From Streptomyces albidoflavus (GTDB lineage: Bacteria; Actinomycetota; Actinomycetes; Streptomycetales; Streptomycetaceae), in assembly GCF_000719955.1 (NCBI RefSeq), contig NZ_JOII01000002.1:248001-312000 (forward strand): a DNA stretch of 64,000 nt, in the 5' to 3' direction. Shown here one piece after another: positions 7,685-14,889 of this stretch (positions are counted from its first letter, which is position 1; each line of letters begins with the position of its first letter). Below the pieces are notes generated by a model. That model was not told where the DNA came from. It saw only the letters and a program-made list of their open reading frames with translations, and ran no database searches. A program made the translations under genes and the position numbers.

Positions 7685-8842
7685 GTGGGACGCATGACCG
7701 GCGGAGACCCCTCGCTGCTGCGCCGCATCAACTCGGCCGTGGTGCTGCACGCGCTGCGCGGTACGGAGTGCGCCACGCTCACCGAGATCACCCGCGTCAC
7801 CGGCCTGTCCCGGCCGACCGTCGAGGGGGTCGTGGAGGGGCAGATCGAGGCAGGTCTGGTCGTGGAGGTGGCGGCCGAGGAGGGCGCCGCACGGCGTCAG
7901 GGACGGCCCGCGCGGAGGTTCCGGTTCCGGGCGGAGGCGGGCTACCTGCTGGGGCTGGAGATCGGTTCGCACCGCGTGTCGGCGGTCCTCTCCGACCTCG
8001 ACGGCCGCATTCTCGGCACCTCCCAGAAGCCCGTCCTCGCCTCCGCCCCCGCCGACGAGCGGCTGGAGCGGCTGCGGGCCACCGTCGCGGACCTGCTGCG
8101 CCGGACGGGCGTGTCGCGGCAGGCGGTCCGGGCGGTCGGCGTGGGCAGTCCGGGCATCGTGGAGGCCGACGGGACGGTCCGGCTGGGCACGGCGCTGCCC
8201 GAGTGGACGGGACTGGAGCTCGGGGAGCGGCTGCGCCGGTCGTTCCGCTGCCCGGTGCTGGTCGAGAACGACGCCAACACGGCGGCCGTGGCGGAGCACT
8301 GGAAGGGCGCGGCGGCCGGTTCGGACGACGTGATCTACGTGATGGCGGGGCTGAGCCCCGGCGCCGGTTCGCTGATCGGCGGCCGGCTGCACCGGGGGTT
8401 CGGCGGAGCGGCCGGGGAGATCGGCGCCCTGCATCTGCTGGGGCGCGGGGAGACCCCGGAGACCCTGCTGTCGACCAACGGGGAGCCGCTGCATCCGCTG
8501 GACGAGCAGGCGGTGGCCGCGGTCTTCGCCGACGCCCGCGACGGCGACGCCCAGGCGCAGGCGGCCCTCGACCGCTTCGTGCGGCGGCTGGTGCACGACG
8601 TGGCGGCGCTGGTGCTGGCGCTCGACCCGGAGGTGGTGGTGATCGGCGGCTGGGCGGCCGGACTGGACGGCGTACTGGAGCCGCTGCGCAAGGAGCTGGC
8701 GCGGTACTGCCTGCGGACGCCCCGGGTCGCGCTCTCCGTCCTCGGCGAGGCCGCGGTGGCCACCGGGGCGCTGCGGCTGGCGCTGGACCATGTCGAGGAG
8801 CAGCTGTTCGCGGTGGAGACCACGGTGACCGCCCGGCGCTGA
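7685..8842 (+). CDS. ROK-family transcriptional regulator
   Basis: A 385-residue ROK protein: winged helix-turn-helix at about 10-65 ('TLTEITRVTGLSRPTVEG'), then an ASKHA sugar-kinase fold from about 85. Family marks include 'LGLEIGSHRVSAVLSDLDG', 'VGVGSPGIVEADGTVR' and 'VLVENDANTAAVAEHW'. Such proteins repress sugar-uptake or catabolic genes and release DNA on binding a sugar or sugar phosphate. The region where ROK proteins carry the zinc cysteines (CxCGxxGC after the GEIG motif) reads 'GEIGALHLLGRGETPETL', so that site is absent. Start: GTG at 7685, 7 bases after GGAGG; an ATG nine bases on lacks spacing. It converges on the GntR gene across a strong terminator. Confidence 0.88.
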   Translation: MGRMTGGDPSLLRRINSAVVLHALRGTECATLTEITRVTGLSRPTVEGVVEGQIEAGLVVEVAAEEGAARRQGRPARRFRFRAEAGYLLGLEIGSHRVSAVLSDLDGRILGTSQKPVLASAPADERLERLRATVADLLRRTGVSRQAVRAVGVGSPGIVEADGTVRLGTALPEWTGLELGERLRRSFRCPVLVENDANTAAVAEHWKGAAAGSDDVIYVMAGLSPGAGSLIGGRLHRGFGGAAGEIGALHLLGRGETPETLLSTNGEPLHPLDEQAVAAVFADARDGDAQAQAALDRFVRRLVHDVAALVLALDPEVVVIGGWAAGLDGVLEPLRKELARYCLRTPRVALSVLGEAAVATGALRLALDHVEEQLFAVETTVTARR

Positions 8843-8864
8843 GCGGCCCACCCGCGCCACGGCG

Positions 8865-8896
8865 CACGGCCGCCGGGACGAGTCCTGGCGGCCGTG
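8865..8896. terminator. Bidirectional terminator between ROK and GntR genes
   Basis: Stem of 14 bp (10 perfect GC-rich pairs 8865-8874/8887-8896, then four inner pairs including one G-T) with a CGAG tetraloop. It sits between convergent stops and can serve both. Confidence 0.85.
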
Positions 8897-8918
8897 GCGG
8901 GAGGGGCGAGGGGGCGGG

Positions 8919-9677
8919 TCAGGAGGCCTGGCGCTCCGGGGTGTGGTGGATCTCGACGCCGTCCGCGCCGAAGGTCAGGCGGCAGGTGTCGGCCCGGTAG
9001 GTGGCCAGGGAGACCGCCGCGGTGCCACCGGCGCCGAAGTAGCGGGTGGTGACCACGAGGACGGGCGCGCCGGGCAGCCGGTCCAGGGCACGCGCGTCGT
9101 CGGCCCGGGCGGAGCCCAGTTCGACGGAGCGGTCCTGGCCCTCGAACTCCATCCTGCGCAGCTCCCGCAGGACGGCGCGGGCGCGGGCGGGGCCGGCCGG
9201 GGCGTCTATGGCGGTGAGGTCCGGCACCGAGGAGGCCGGGATGTGGACCAGGTCGGCGGCGACGGGCTGGCCGCCGGTCACCCGGGTGCGGCGGACGATG
9301 TGGACCGGCTCGTTCTTGGCGATGCCCAGAAGCTCGGCGACGGCGGCGGGCGCGGTGGCGCGGTCGCTCTCCTCGGCCTGCCAGGCGTCGCCGGGCGCGC
9401 CCGGCCAGCCCAGCTCGGCCGAGCCGACGGCCACGCCGACGCGCGGCGGCGCGACGGTGGTGCCGACGCCCCTGCGGCGCTGGAGGCGCCCTTCGAGTTC
9501 CAGCTGCTCCAGCGCCTGCCGGAGCGTGGCCCGCGCGACGCCGAAGCGCGCGGCGAGGTCCCGCTCGTTCGGCAGTACCTGGCCGACGGCGAACTCGGAG
9601 TCGAGTGCCTCACTGAGCACGGTCCTGAGGTGCCAGTACTTCGGCTCCGGCACCGATTCCAGCTGCGTGGTCCCCAC
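8919..9677 (-). CDS. GntR-family regulator (HTH + UTRA)
   Basis: A 252-residue GntR regulator of the HutC/DasR type. The winged helix is at about 10-75 ('NERDLAARFGVARATLRQ', 'LEGRLQRRRGVGT'), followed by a UTRA effector domain (about 95-250) that in this class binds sugar phosphates or amino-acid derivatives. Start: GTG at 9677 gives MGTTQLESVPEPKYWHL and has GGAGG 6 bases upstream on the minus strand; the frame runs further to 9746 but without family similarity. The inverted repeat at 9728-9749 lies about 50 bases upstream and is a plausible operator for this gene. Confidence 0.9.
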   Translation of the reverse strand: MGTTQLESVPEPKYWHLRTVLSEALDSEFAVGQVLPNERDLAARFGVARATLRQALEQLELEGRLQRRRGVGTTVAPPRVGVAVGSAELGWPGAPGDAWQAEESDRATAPAAVAELLGIAKNEPVHIVRRTRVTGGQPVAADLVHIPASSVPDLTAIDAPAGPARARAVLRELRRMEFEGQDRSVELGSARADDARALDRLPGAPVLVVTTRYFGAGGTAAVSLATYRADTCRLTFGADGVEIHHTPERQAS

Positions 9678-9727
9678 CCTGATCCTCCGCAATCGCCTTG
9701 TCCCGGCGGTGTTTTCCGTGCCCTTGT

Positions 9728-9749
9728 TTATTAAAGGTTCCTTCACTAA
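9728..9749. promoter_or_regulatory. Inverted repeat, candidate operator upstream of GntR gene
   Basis: TTATTAAAGG and CCTTCACTAA flank a TT centre; the arms match at 8 of 10 positions. It is strikingly AT-rich for this genome and lies about 50-70 bases upstream of the GntR GTG on the minus strand, where a promoter and operator are expected. Which regulator binds it is not known. Confidence 0.55.
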
Positions 9750-9935
9750 CCCTAGCGACGATAGGGGGCGCCGGGAACTTGGTCAAGACCAATCCTGCGG
9801 TGAACCCGGGGCGCCCCGGCACATCGCCGTACAGCGTTCACGCATCGTTCGTATGCGCCACACAGGGGGACGTACGCCGCACCGCGCCGTTCACGTGACG
9901 GCCGCCCGGCGCGCGGCACGCGGGGCGGCCAAGGG

Positions 9936-9949
9936 CTACCGATCGGTAG
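9936..9949. promoter_or_regulatory. Perfect 14-bp palindrome, candidate operator
   Basis: CTACCGATCGGTAG is a perfect palindrome about 75 bases upstream of the alpha/beta hydrolase start. The form resembles TetR-family operators. No TetR gene is adjacent, so the protein that reads it is unknown. Confidence 0.45.
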
Positions 9950-10023
9950 GGCTTACTGACAAGCTGTCCAGCAGCACAGGCCAAGTCCAGCGCGGACCCC
10001 GCGCGTTCACGTCGAGGAGCTGC

Positions 10024-10854
10024 ATGACCGCCACCGTCTCCTTCCGCATCGACACCCCCGCCGGTTCCCGCGAGGTGAGCGCCGTCCACGAACGCCACGG
10101 CTCCGGGGAGCCGGTGGTACTGCTGCACGGCATAGGGCACCACCTCCAGGCGTGGGAGCCGGTCACCGGCATCCTCGCCGCCGAACGGGACGTCGTCGCC
10201 GTGGACCTGCCCGGCTTCGGCGCCTCCCCCGCCCTGCCGGACGGCGTCCCCTACGACCTGCCGACCGTCGCCCGGACCCTGGGCAGGCTCTGCGAGACGC
10301 TGGGGCTGGACCGTCCGCACGTGGTGGGCAACTCCCTGGGCGGCCTGCTCGCCCTCGAACTCGGCCGCCAGGGACTGGCGCGGACGGTCACGGCCCTCTC
10401 GCCGGCCGGATTCTGGAGCGAGGGCGAACGCCGGTACGCCTTCGGCACGCTGCGCGCGATGCGGCAGGCGGCCCTGGCGATGCCGCTCCCGGTGGTCGAG
10501 CGGGCGGCCCGCACCGCCGCCGGGCGCGCCGCCCTCACCAGCACCATCTACGCCCGCCCGGGGCGCCGCCCGGCGGCGGCGGTGGTCGCCGAGACACTGG
10601 CGCTTCGCGAGTGCACCGGCTTCGAACCGACCCTGGCGGCCGGCCGCGACGCCCTGTTCACCCATGACGTACCGGACGTCCCGGTGACCGTCGCCTGGGG
10701 CAGCCGCGACCGCATCCTCCTGCGCCGCCAGGGGGTACGGGCCAAGCAGGTCATCCCCAAGGCCCGCCTGATCCGCCTCCCGGGCTGCGGGCACGTCCCG
10801 ATGAACGACGACCCGGCCCTGGTCGCCCGTGTCATCCTGGACGCCACCCGCTGA
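10024..10854 (+). CDS. Alpha/beta-hydrolase fold enzyme
   Basis: A 276-residue alpha/beta hydrolase. The oxyanion region 'LLHGIGHHLQAWEPV' is at about 34-48, the nucleophile elbow 'VVGNSLGGLLALE' at about 99-111 (Ser in GNSLG), the acid in 'VAWGSRDRIL' near 224 and the catalytic His in 'GCGHVPMND' near 260. Likely a hydrolase of esters, amides or epoxides; the substrate cannot be read. No signal peptide. The frame is open far upstream, but the ATG at 10024 has GAGGAG 5 bases before it. A perfect palindrome lies upstream (9936-9949) and a terminator follows at 10866-10890. Confidence 0.88.
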   Translation: MTATVSFRIDTPAGSREVSAVHERHGSGEPVVLLHGIGHHLQAWEPVTGILAAERDVVAVDLPGFGASPALPDGVPYDLPTVARTLGRLCETLGLDRPHVVGNSLGGLLALELGRQGLARTVTALSPAGFWSEGERRYAFGTLRAMRQAALAMPLPVVERAARTAAGRAALTSTIYARPGRRPAAAVVAETLALRECTGFEPTLAAGRDALFTHDVPDVPVTVAWGSRDRILLRRQGVRAKQVIPKARLIRLPGCGHVPMNDDPALVARVILDATR

Positions 10855-10865
10855 GGACACCGGAC

Positions 10866-10890
10866 GGGCCGGGGCGCGCCACCCCGGCCC
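10866..10890 (+). terminator. Hairpin terminator after alpha/beta hydrolase gene
   Basis: Perfect 9-bp GC stem (10866-10874 with 10882-10890) and a 7-base loop, 12 bases after the stop. No T-run, as is usual in Streptomyces. Confidence 0.6.
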
Positions 10891-10962
10891 CTCAGGGCCC
10901 GTTCGCTCCGGTGGGAGCGGACCGTCCCCGGCCGACCCCGACCACCCTCACCACGGAGTCAC

Positions 10963-11496
10963 GTGCCGGACCTCTCCTTGCGCCTCGCGGAGCTTGCCGA
11001 CAAGCCCACGGCCGAACGCCTGTGGCTGATGTTCCGCCACGACATGTCGGAGGTGGAGGGTGACCTGCCCGGCCCTGACGGATCCTTCCCGGACGCTTGG
11101 CTTCACCTGGCCTTCTCCGAACCCGACCGGGCGCCGTACCTCCTGACCGTCGGTGACCGGCCCGTCGGGTTCGCGTTCGTCCGCGGTCTGCTCGGTCCGA
11201 CGCGCGTGATGAACAGCTTCTTCGTGGTGCGCGGGGCGCGACGGGCGGGCGCCGGTACGCACGCCGCCCAGGGCGTCGTGGCCCGGCATCCGGGGCCGTG
11301 GGAGATCGCGTTCCAGGATGCCAACGCGGGCGCGGTGCGGTTCTGGCGTCGGGTCGCCACGGAGATCGCCGGGGACGCCTGGACAGAGGAGCGCAGGCCG
11401 GTGCCGAACCGGCCGGACCTGGCACCTGACGTCTGGATCTCGTTCAGCACCACCGCCGGACCCGGCGCCCTCCACCCTGCCGACGACGGCGCGTAG
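10963..11496 (+). CDS. GNAT-like N-acetyltransferase
   Basis: A 177-residue protein related to the 'predicted acetyltransferase' GNAT branch. The N-terminal strand 'LRLAELADKPTAERLWLMF' and the 'YLLTVGDRPVGFAFVRG' strand pair are typical; the region aligned to motif A ('RRAGAGTHAAQGVVARHPG') is degenerate compared with the usual Q/RxxGxG/A, and motif B follows ('AFQDANAGAVRFWRRVA'). So the fold is likely but catalytic competence is less sure. Start: GTG at 10963; no strong Shine-Dalgarno, so a nearby alternative is possible. It stands alone between two terminator-flanked genes. Confidence 0.7.
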   Translation: MPDLSLRLAELADKPTAERLWLMFRHDMSEVEGDLPGPDGSFPDAWLHLAFSEPDRAPYLLTVGDRPVGFAFVRGLLGPTRVMNSFFVVRGARRAGAGTHAAQGVVARHPGPWEIAFQDANAGAVRFWRRVATEIAGDAWTEERRPVPNRPDLAPDVWISFSTTAGPGALHPADDGA

Positions 11497-11666
11497 GCGC
11501 CCGGCGTCGGCCGAGGGGTCAGATCCAGCCCCTTCGGTCCCGGGGGCAGCCCCCGCCGAACGGCGGATGTTCACTGGGGGTTCGCGTCGGCGCCGCTCGT
11601 CCCACCCCGTACGGCAGCAGAGTGGCGCCCGGACACTCGCCCCGGTACCGACGAGCAGGAGGCCCC

Positions 11667-13271
11667 ATGACCCCCGCCCCCGACCACCACTCCCCCAGCG
11701 GCGCGGGCTCCGCCGGCGTCGACCGGCGGCGGCTGCTCACCGGGTCGCTGGCGGCGACCGCCGCCCTCGCGCTGCCCGCCGCCGGCGCGGCCCCGGCCTT
11801 CGCCCGGTCGGGGCGTCCGGCCGCCCGCTGGGGCGTGCAGGCCGGTGACGTGGGGGCGGACGGGGGTCTGGTCTGGGTGCGGTCCGACCGTCCGGCCCGC
11901 ATGGTGGTGGAGACCTCGGCCACCGAGTCGTTCCGCCATCCCCGGCGCTTCCGGGGGCCGTTGCTCGGCCCGGGCACCGACTTCACCGGCACCACCCGGC
12001 TGCGCGGGCTCCCCTCCGGGCAGCAGATCCACTACCGGGTCCTGCTCGCCGACCCCGACGACCCGCGGCGCGGCGGCGAACCCGTCACCGGCACCTTCCG
12101 CACCACCTCGCCGCGCCGGCGCGACGTGCGGTTCACCTGGTCCGGGGACATCGCGGGACAGGGCTGGGGCATCAACCCGGAGCGGGGCGGTTACCGGGTC
12201 TTCGACGAGATGGCGGCGCTGGACCCGGACTTCTTCCTGTGCAGCGGGGACACCATCTACGCCGACAACCCGATCGAGCCGCGGGTGACCCTGGCGGACG
12301 GCCGGATCTGGCGGAACATCACCACCGAGGAGAAGGCGAAGGTCGCCGAGACGCTCGACGAGTTCCGGGGCAACTTCCGCTACAACCTGCTGGACGCGCC
12401 GCTGCGGCGGTTCAACGCGCGGGTGCCGTGGATCGTGCAGTGGGACGACCACGAGGTGCACAACAACTGGTACCCGGGGCAGCTCCTCGACGACGACCGC
12501 TACACCGAGAAGCGCGCCGACGTGCTGGCCGCCCGGGCCCTGCGGGCCTTCGGCGAGTACTTCCCCGTCTCCACGCTGCCGGCGGGCACCGCCGACCGGG
12601 CGGGCCGGGTCTACCGGGTCCTGCGGCACGGGCCCCTGCTCGACGTCTTCGTGCTCGACATGCGCAGCCACCGGCGGCCCAACTCGCCCGGCCGGGAGGC
12701 CGACGACACGGTGGGCATCCTCGGTGCGGAACAGCTGGCCTGGCTCAAGCGGGAGCTGTCCCGCTCGCGGGCCGTCTGGAAGGTGATCGCCTCCGACATG
12801 CCGCTCGGCCTGGTCGTCCTCGACGCCGACAAGCACGTGGAGGCGGTGGCTCAGGGCGACCCGGGGGCGCCGCTGGGCCGGGAACTCCAGATCGCGGAGC
12901 TGCTGCGGCACATCAAGGACCGGCGGATCACCGGCACCCTCTGGCTCACCGCCGACGTGCACTACACCTCGGCCCAGCACTACCGGCCCGAGCGGGCGGC
13001 CTTCCGGGACTTCGCGCCGTTCTGGGAGTTCGTCACGGGCCCGCTGGCGGCCGGCGGCTTCCCGGCGGTCGGGCTGGACGCGACCTTCGGGCCCGACCAG
13101 GTCTTCGTCCAGGCGCCGGACCGGGCCAACGTCTCCCCGGCCGAGTCCCCGCAGTACTTCGGCGAGGTCGGCATCGACGCCGGGAGTGGGGAGCTGACCG
13201 TGCGGCTGCGCGCGGAGGGCGGCCGGACGCTGTTCCGCAAGACGCTCCAGCCGGGGCTGGTGGGCCAGTGA
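11667..13271 (+). CDS. phoD: Tat-exported PhoD-family alkaline phosphatase
   Basis: A 534-residue PhoD-like phosphodiesterase/phosphatase. The N-terminus has a Tat signal (about 15-45: 'DRRRLLTGSLAATAALA') ending in 'AFARS'. PhoD metal-site motifs are present: 'FLCSGDTIYADNP' near 190, 'VQWDDHEVHNNWYPG' near 256 and 'LTADVHYTSAQHY' near 428. It releases phosphate from organic esters outside the cell using iron and calcium. The ATG at 11667 has CAGGAGG 6 bases upstream; the frame's earlier ATG at 11622 does not. No clear Pho box was seen in the 170 bases upstream. Gene symbol is by family; Streptomyces carry several paralogues. Confidence 0.9.
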   Translation: MTPAPDHHSPSGAGSAGVDRRRLLTGSLAATAALALPAAGAAPAFARSGRPAARWGVQAGDVGADGGLVWVRSDRPARMVVETSATESFRHPRRFRGPLLGPGTDFTGTTRLRGLPSGQQIHYRVLLADPDDPRRGGEPVTGTFRTTSPRRRDVRFTWSGDIAGQGWGINPERGGYRVFDEMAALDPDFFLCSGDTIYADNPIEPRVTLADGRIWRNITTEEKAKVAETLDEFRGNFRYNLLDAPLRRFNARVPWIVQWDDHEVHNNWYPGQLLDDDRYTEKRADVLAARALRAFGEYFPVSTLPAGTADRAGRVYRVLRHGPLLDVFVLDMRSHRRPNSPGREADDTVGILGAEQLAWLKRELSRSRAVWKVIASDMPLGLVVLDADKHVEAVAQGDPGAPLGRELQIAELLRHIKDRRITGTLWLTADVHYTSAQHYRPERAAFRDFAPFWEFVTGPLAAGGFPAVGLDATFGPDQVFVQAPDRANVSPAESPQYFGEVGIDAGSGELTVRLRAEGGRTLFRKTLQPGLVGQ

Positions 13272-13286
13272 GCCGCCCGGGGCGGC
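13272..13286 (+). terminator. Short palindrome after phoD-like gene
   Basis: GCCGCCCGGGGCGGC immediately after the stop forms a 6-bp stem with a 3-base loop. It is short and may be only a weak terminator. Confidence 0.35.
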
Positions 13287-13364
13287 GGGCGCAGTCCCGG
13301 CGAAAGGGACCTAAGCACGCTTAACCAGTCGGTCACAACACGTTCGTGATCAGGCAACACCGCT

Positions 13365-13379
13365 CCTCCACAGTGGAGG
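13365..13379 (+). promoter_or_regulatory. Hairpin that pairs the Shine-Dalgarno of the next gene
   Basis: CCTCCAC and GTGGAGG (13365-13371 and 13373-13379) are perfectly complementary. In RNA this is a 6-bp stem with a CAG loop, and the downstream arm is the GGAGG ribosome site one base before the ATG at 13381. The spacing of that GGAGG is itself unusually short. Confidence 0.5.
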
Positions 13380-13380
13380 C

Positions 13381-14889
13381 ATGACGATGGAGACGACTGA
13401 CACGACGCCCGCGGCCGAGACGGGGACGGAGGCGGGAGCCGGCTCCGCGGCGCCCGCCAGGAGCGCTGTGCGGGGCCGCTCCCGCTGGGCCCGGCGCTCC
13501 GGCCGCCGCGCCCCGGCGCCCGGGACCCACCACTGGCGGCGGGACCTGGTGGAGCTGGCCGGCCTCTTCACGGCCGTCGCGGTGGCGGACGCCATCGCCA
13601 AGACCGTGGTGAACGGCCCCAGGGGTCCGGTGATGCTGCTCGCCTCGGCGGTGGCCCTGCTCGTCACGGCGGCGGTGCACTGCTGGTGGGCGCGGCGCCA
13701 TCCGCACGCCCCGCCCCCGGCGGATACCGGGCCCGCGGCGGGCACCGCCGGTGAGCTGGCCGCCGCCTCGCAGGGGGCGCCGGGCGCGACGACGCTGTGG
13801 CGGATGCGGACCACCGTGCGGGACGAGCCGGGCTCGCTGGCGCAGCTGTGCGGAGCCCTGGCCCAGCGGAAGGTCGACATCCTGAGCCTGCAGACGCATC
13901 CGCTGGCGGAGGGGACGGTCGACGAGTTCCTGCTGCGGGCGCCCGAGGGGCTGGCCGCCGTCACGCTGACCCGTACGGTCGCCGGGGCGGGCGGCAGCTC
14001 CACCTGGGTCGAGCGGGCCGACACCCACGACCTGGTCGACGCCCCGACGCGGGTCCTGGGCCTCGCCACCCGTACCGCGCTGGACCCGGCCGAACTGCCG
14101 CTGGCCCTGCGTCAGTTGCTGGGCCGCTGCACGATCCGGTCGGTGCCCGCGGCCCGGGCGCAGGCGGACGGGCAGGCGGTGCCGGTGGAGGGTGTGCTGG
14201 ACGGAACGGTGCTGCGGCTGCGCGCCCCCGGGGACGGGGTGGTCACCATCGAGCGGCCCCATCTCGCCTTCACCCCGACCGAGTTCGCGCGGGCGCGGGC
14301 GCTGGTGGAGCTGGACAGCCGGCTGGGGGCGCGGCTGCCGCGGACCCGGCACGTGATGACGCTGGACCGGGGCGAGGCGGTGACGGTGCAGCGCGCCGAC
14401 GCCGACGACCTGGCCGAGGCCCGCGCCCTGCACGAGCGCTGCTCGCCCGAGACCCTGGCCAGGCGCTACCACGGCCCGGTCCGCGACGCCGACCGCTACC
14501 TGGACCACCTGCTGAGCCCGCGGTTCGGCCGGACGCTGGCCGCGCGGGACGCCGAGGGCCGCATCGTGGCCCTCGGGCACCTGCTGTGGGACGGCGACGA
14601 GACGGAGATCGCGCTGCTGGTGGAGGACGCCTGGCAGCGCCGGGGCATCGGCGGCGAACTCCTCGGCCGGCTGGTCGCGATGGCCGTGGAGGCGGGCGGT
14701 GAGAGCGTCTACGCCGTGACGCAGGCGTCGAACACCGCGATGGTCGCCGCCATGCGCGGCCTGGGTCTCCCCCTCGACTACCAGATCGAGGAGGGCACCC
14801 TGGTGATCACCGCCCGCCTGGACGTCACTCCGGTGTGCTCCCGGCCCGCGTACGACCTGCGTCCCGGGAGTGCCCGTTCCGGGCGCTGA
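13381..14889 (+). CDS. Membrane-anchored ACT-GNAT fusion protein
   Basis: A 502-residue protein with an unusual order of parts. Residues 1-50 are low-complexity and Ala/Arg-rich; two hydrophobic helices follow at about 52-72 and 78-98 ('VMLLASAVALLVTAAVHCW'); an ACT-like domain spans about 138-205 ('TVRDEPGSLAQLCGALAQRK'), the family fold that senses amino acids; a GNAT acetyltransferase domain covers about 338-480, with motif A 'DAWQRRGIGGELLGRL' near 414-429. An amino-acid-gated acetyltransferase at the membrane is the obvious inference; no substrate is known to me. The 3' end overlaps the convergent lyase gene by 65 bases. Translation may be held back by the hairpin over its ribosome site. 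Confidence 0.8.
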   Translation: MTMETTDTTPAAETGTEAGAGSAAPARSAVRGRSRWARRSGRRAPAPGTHHWRRDLVELAGLFTAVAVADAIAKTVVNGPRGPVMLLASAVALLVTAAVHCWWARRHPHAPPPADTGPAAGTAGELAAASQGAPGATTLWRMRTTVRDEPGSLAQLCGALAQRKVDILSLQTHPLAEGTVDEFLLRAPEGLAAVTLTRTVAGAGGSSTWVERADTHDLVDAPTRVLGLATRTALDPAELPLALRQLLGRCTIRSVPAARAQADGQAVPVEGVLDGTVLRLRAPGDGVVTIERPHLAFTPTEFARARALVELDSRLGARLPRTRHVMTLDRGEAVTVQRADADDLAEARALHERCSPETLARRYHGPVRDADRYLDHLLSPRFGRTLAARDAEGRIVALGHLLWDGDETEIALLVEDAWQRRGIGGELLGRLVAMAVEAGGESVYAVTQASNTAMVAAMRGLGLPLDYQIEEGTLVITARLDVTPVCSRPAYDLRPGSARSGR

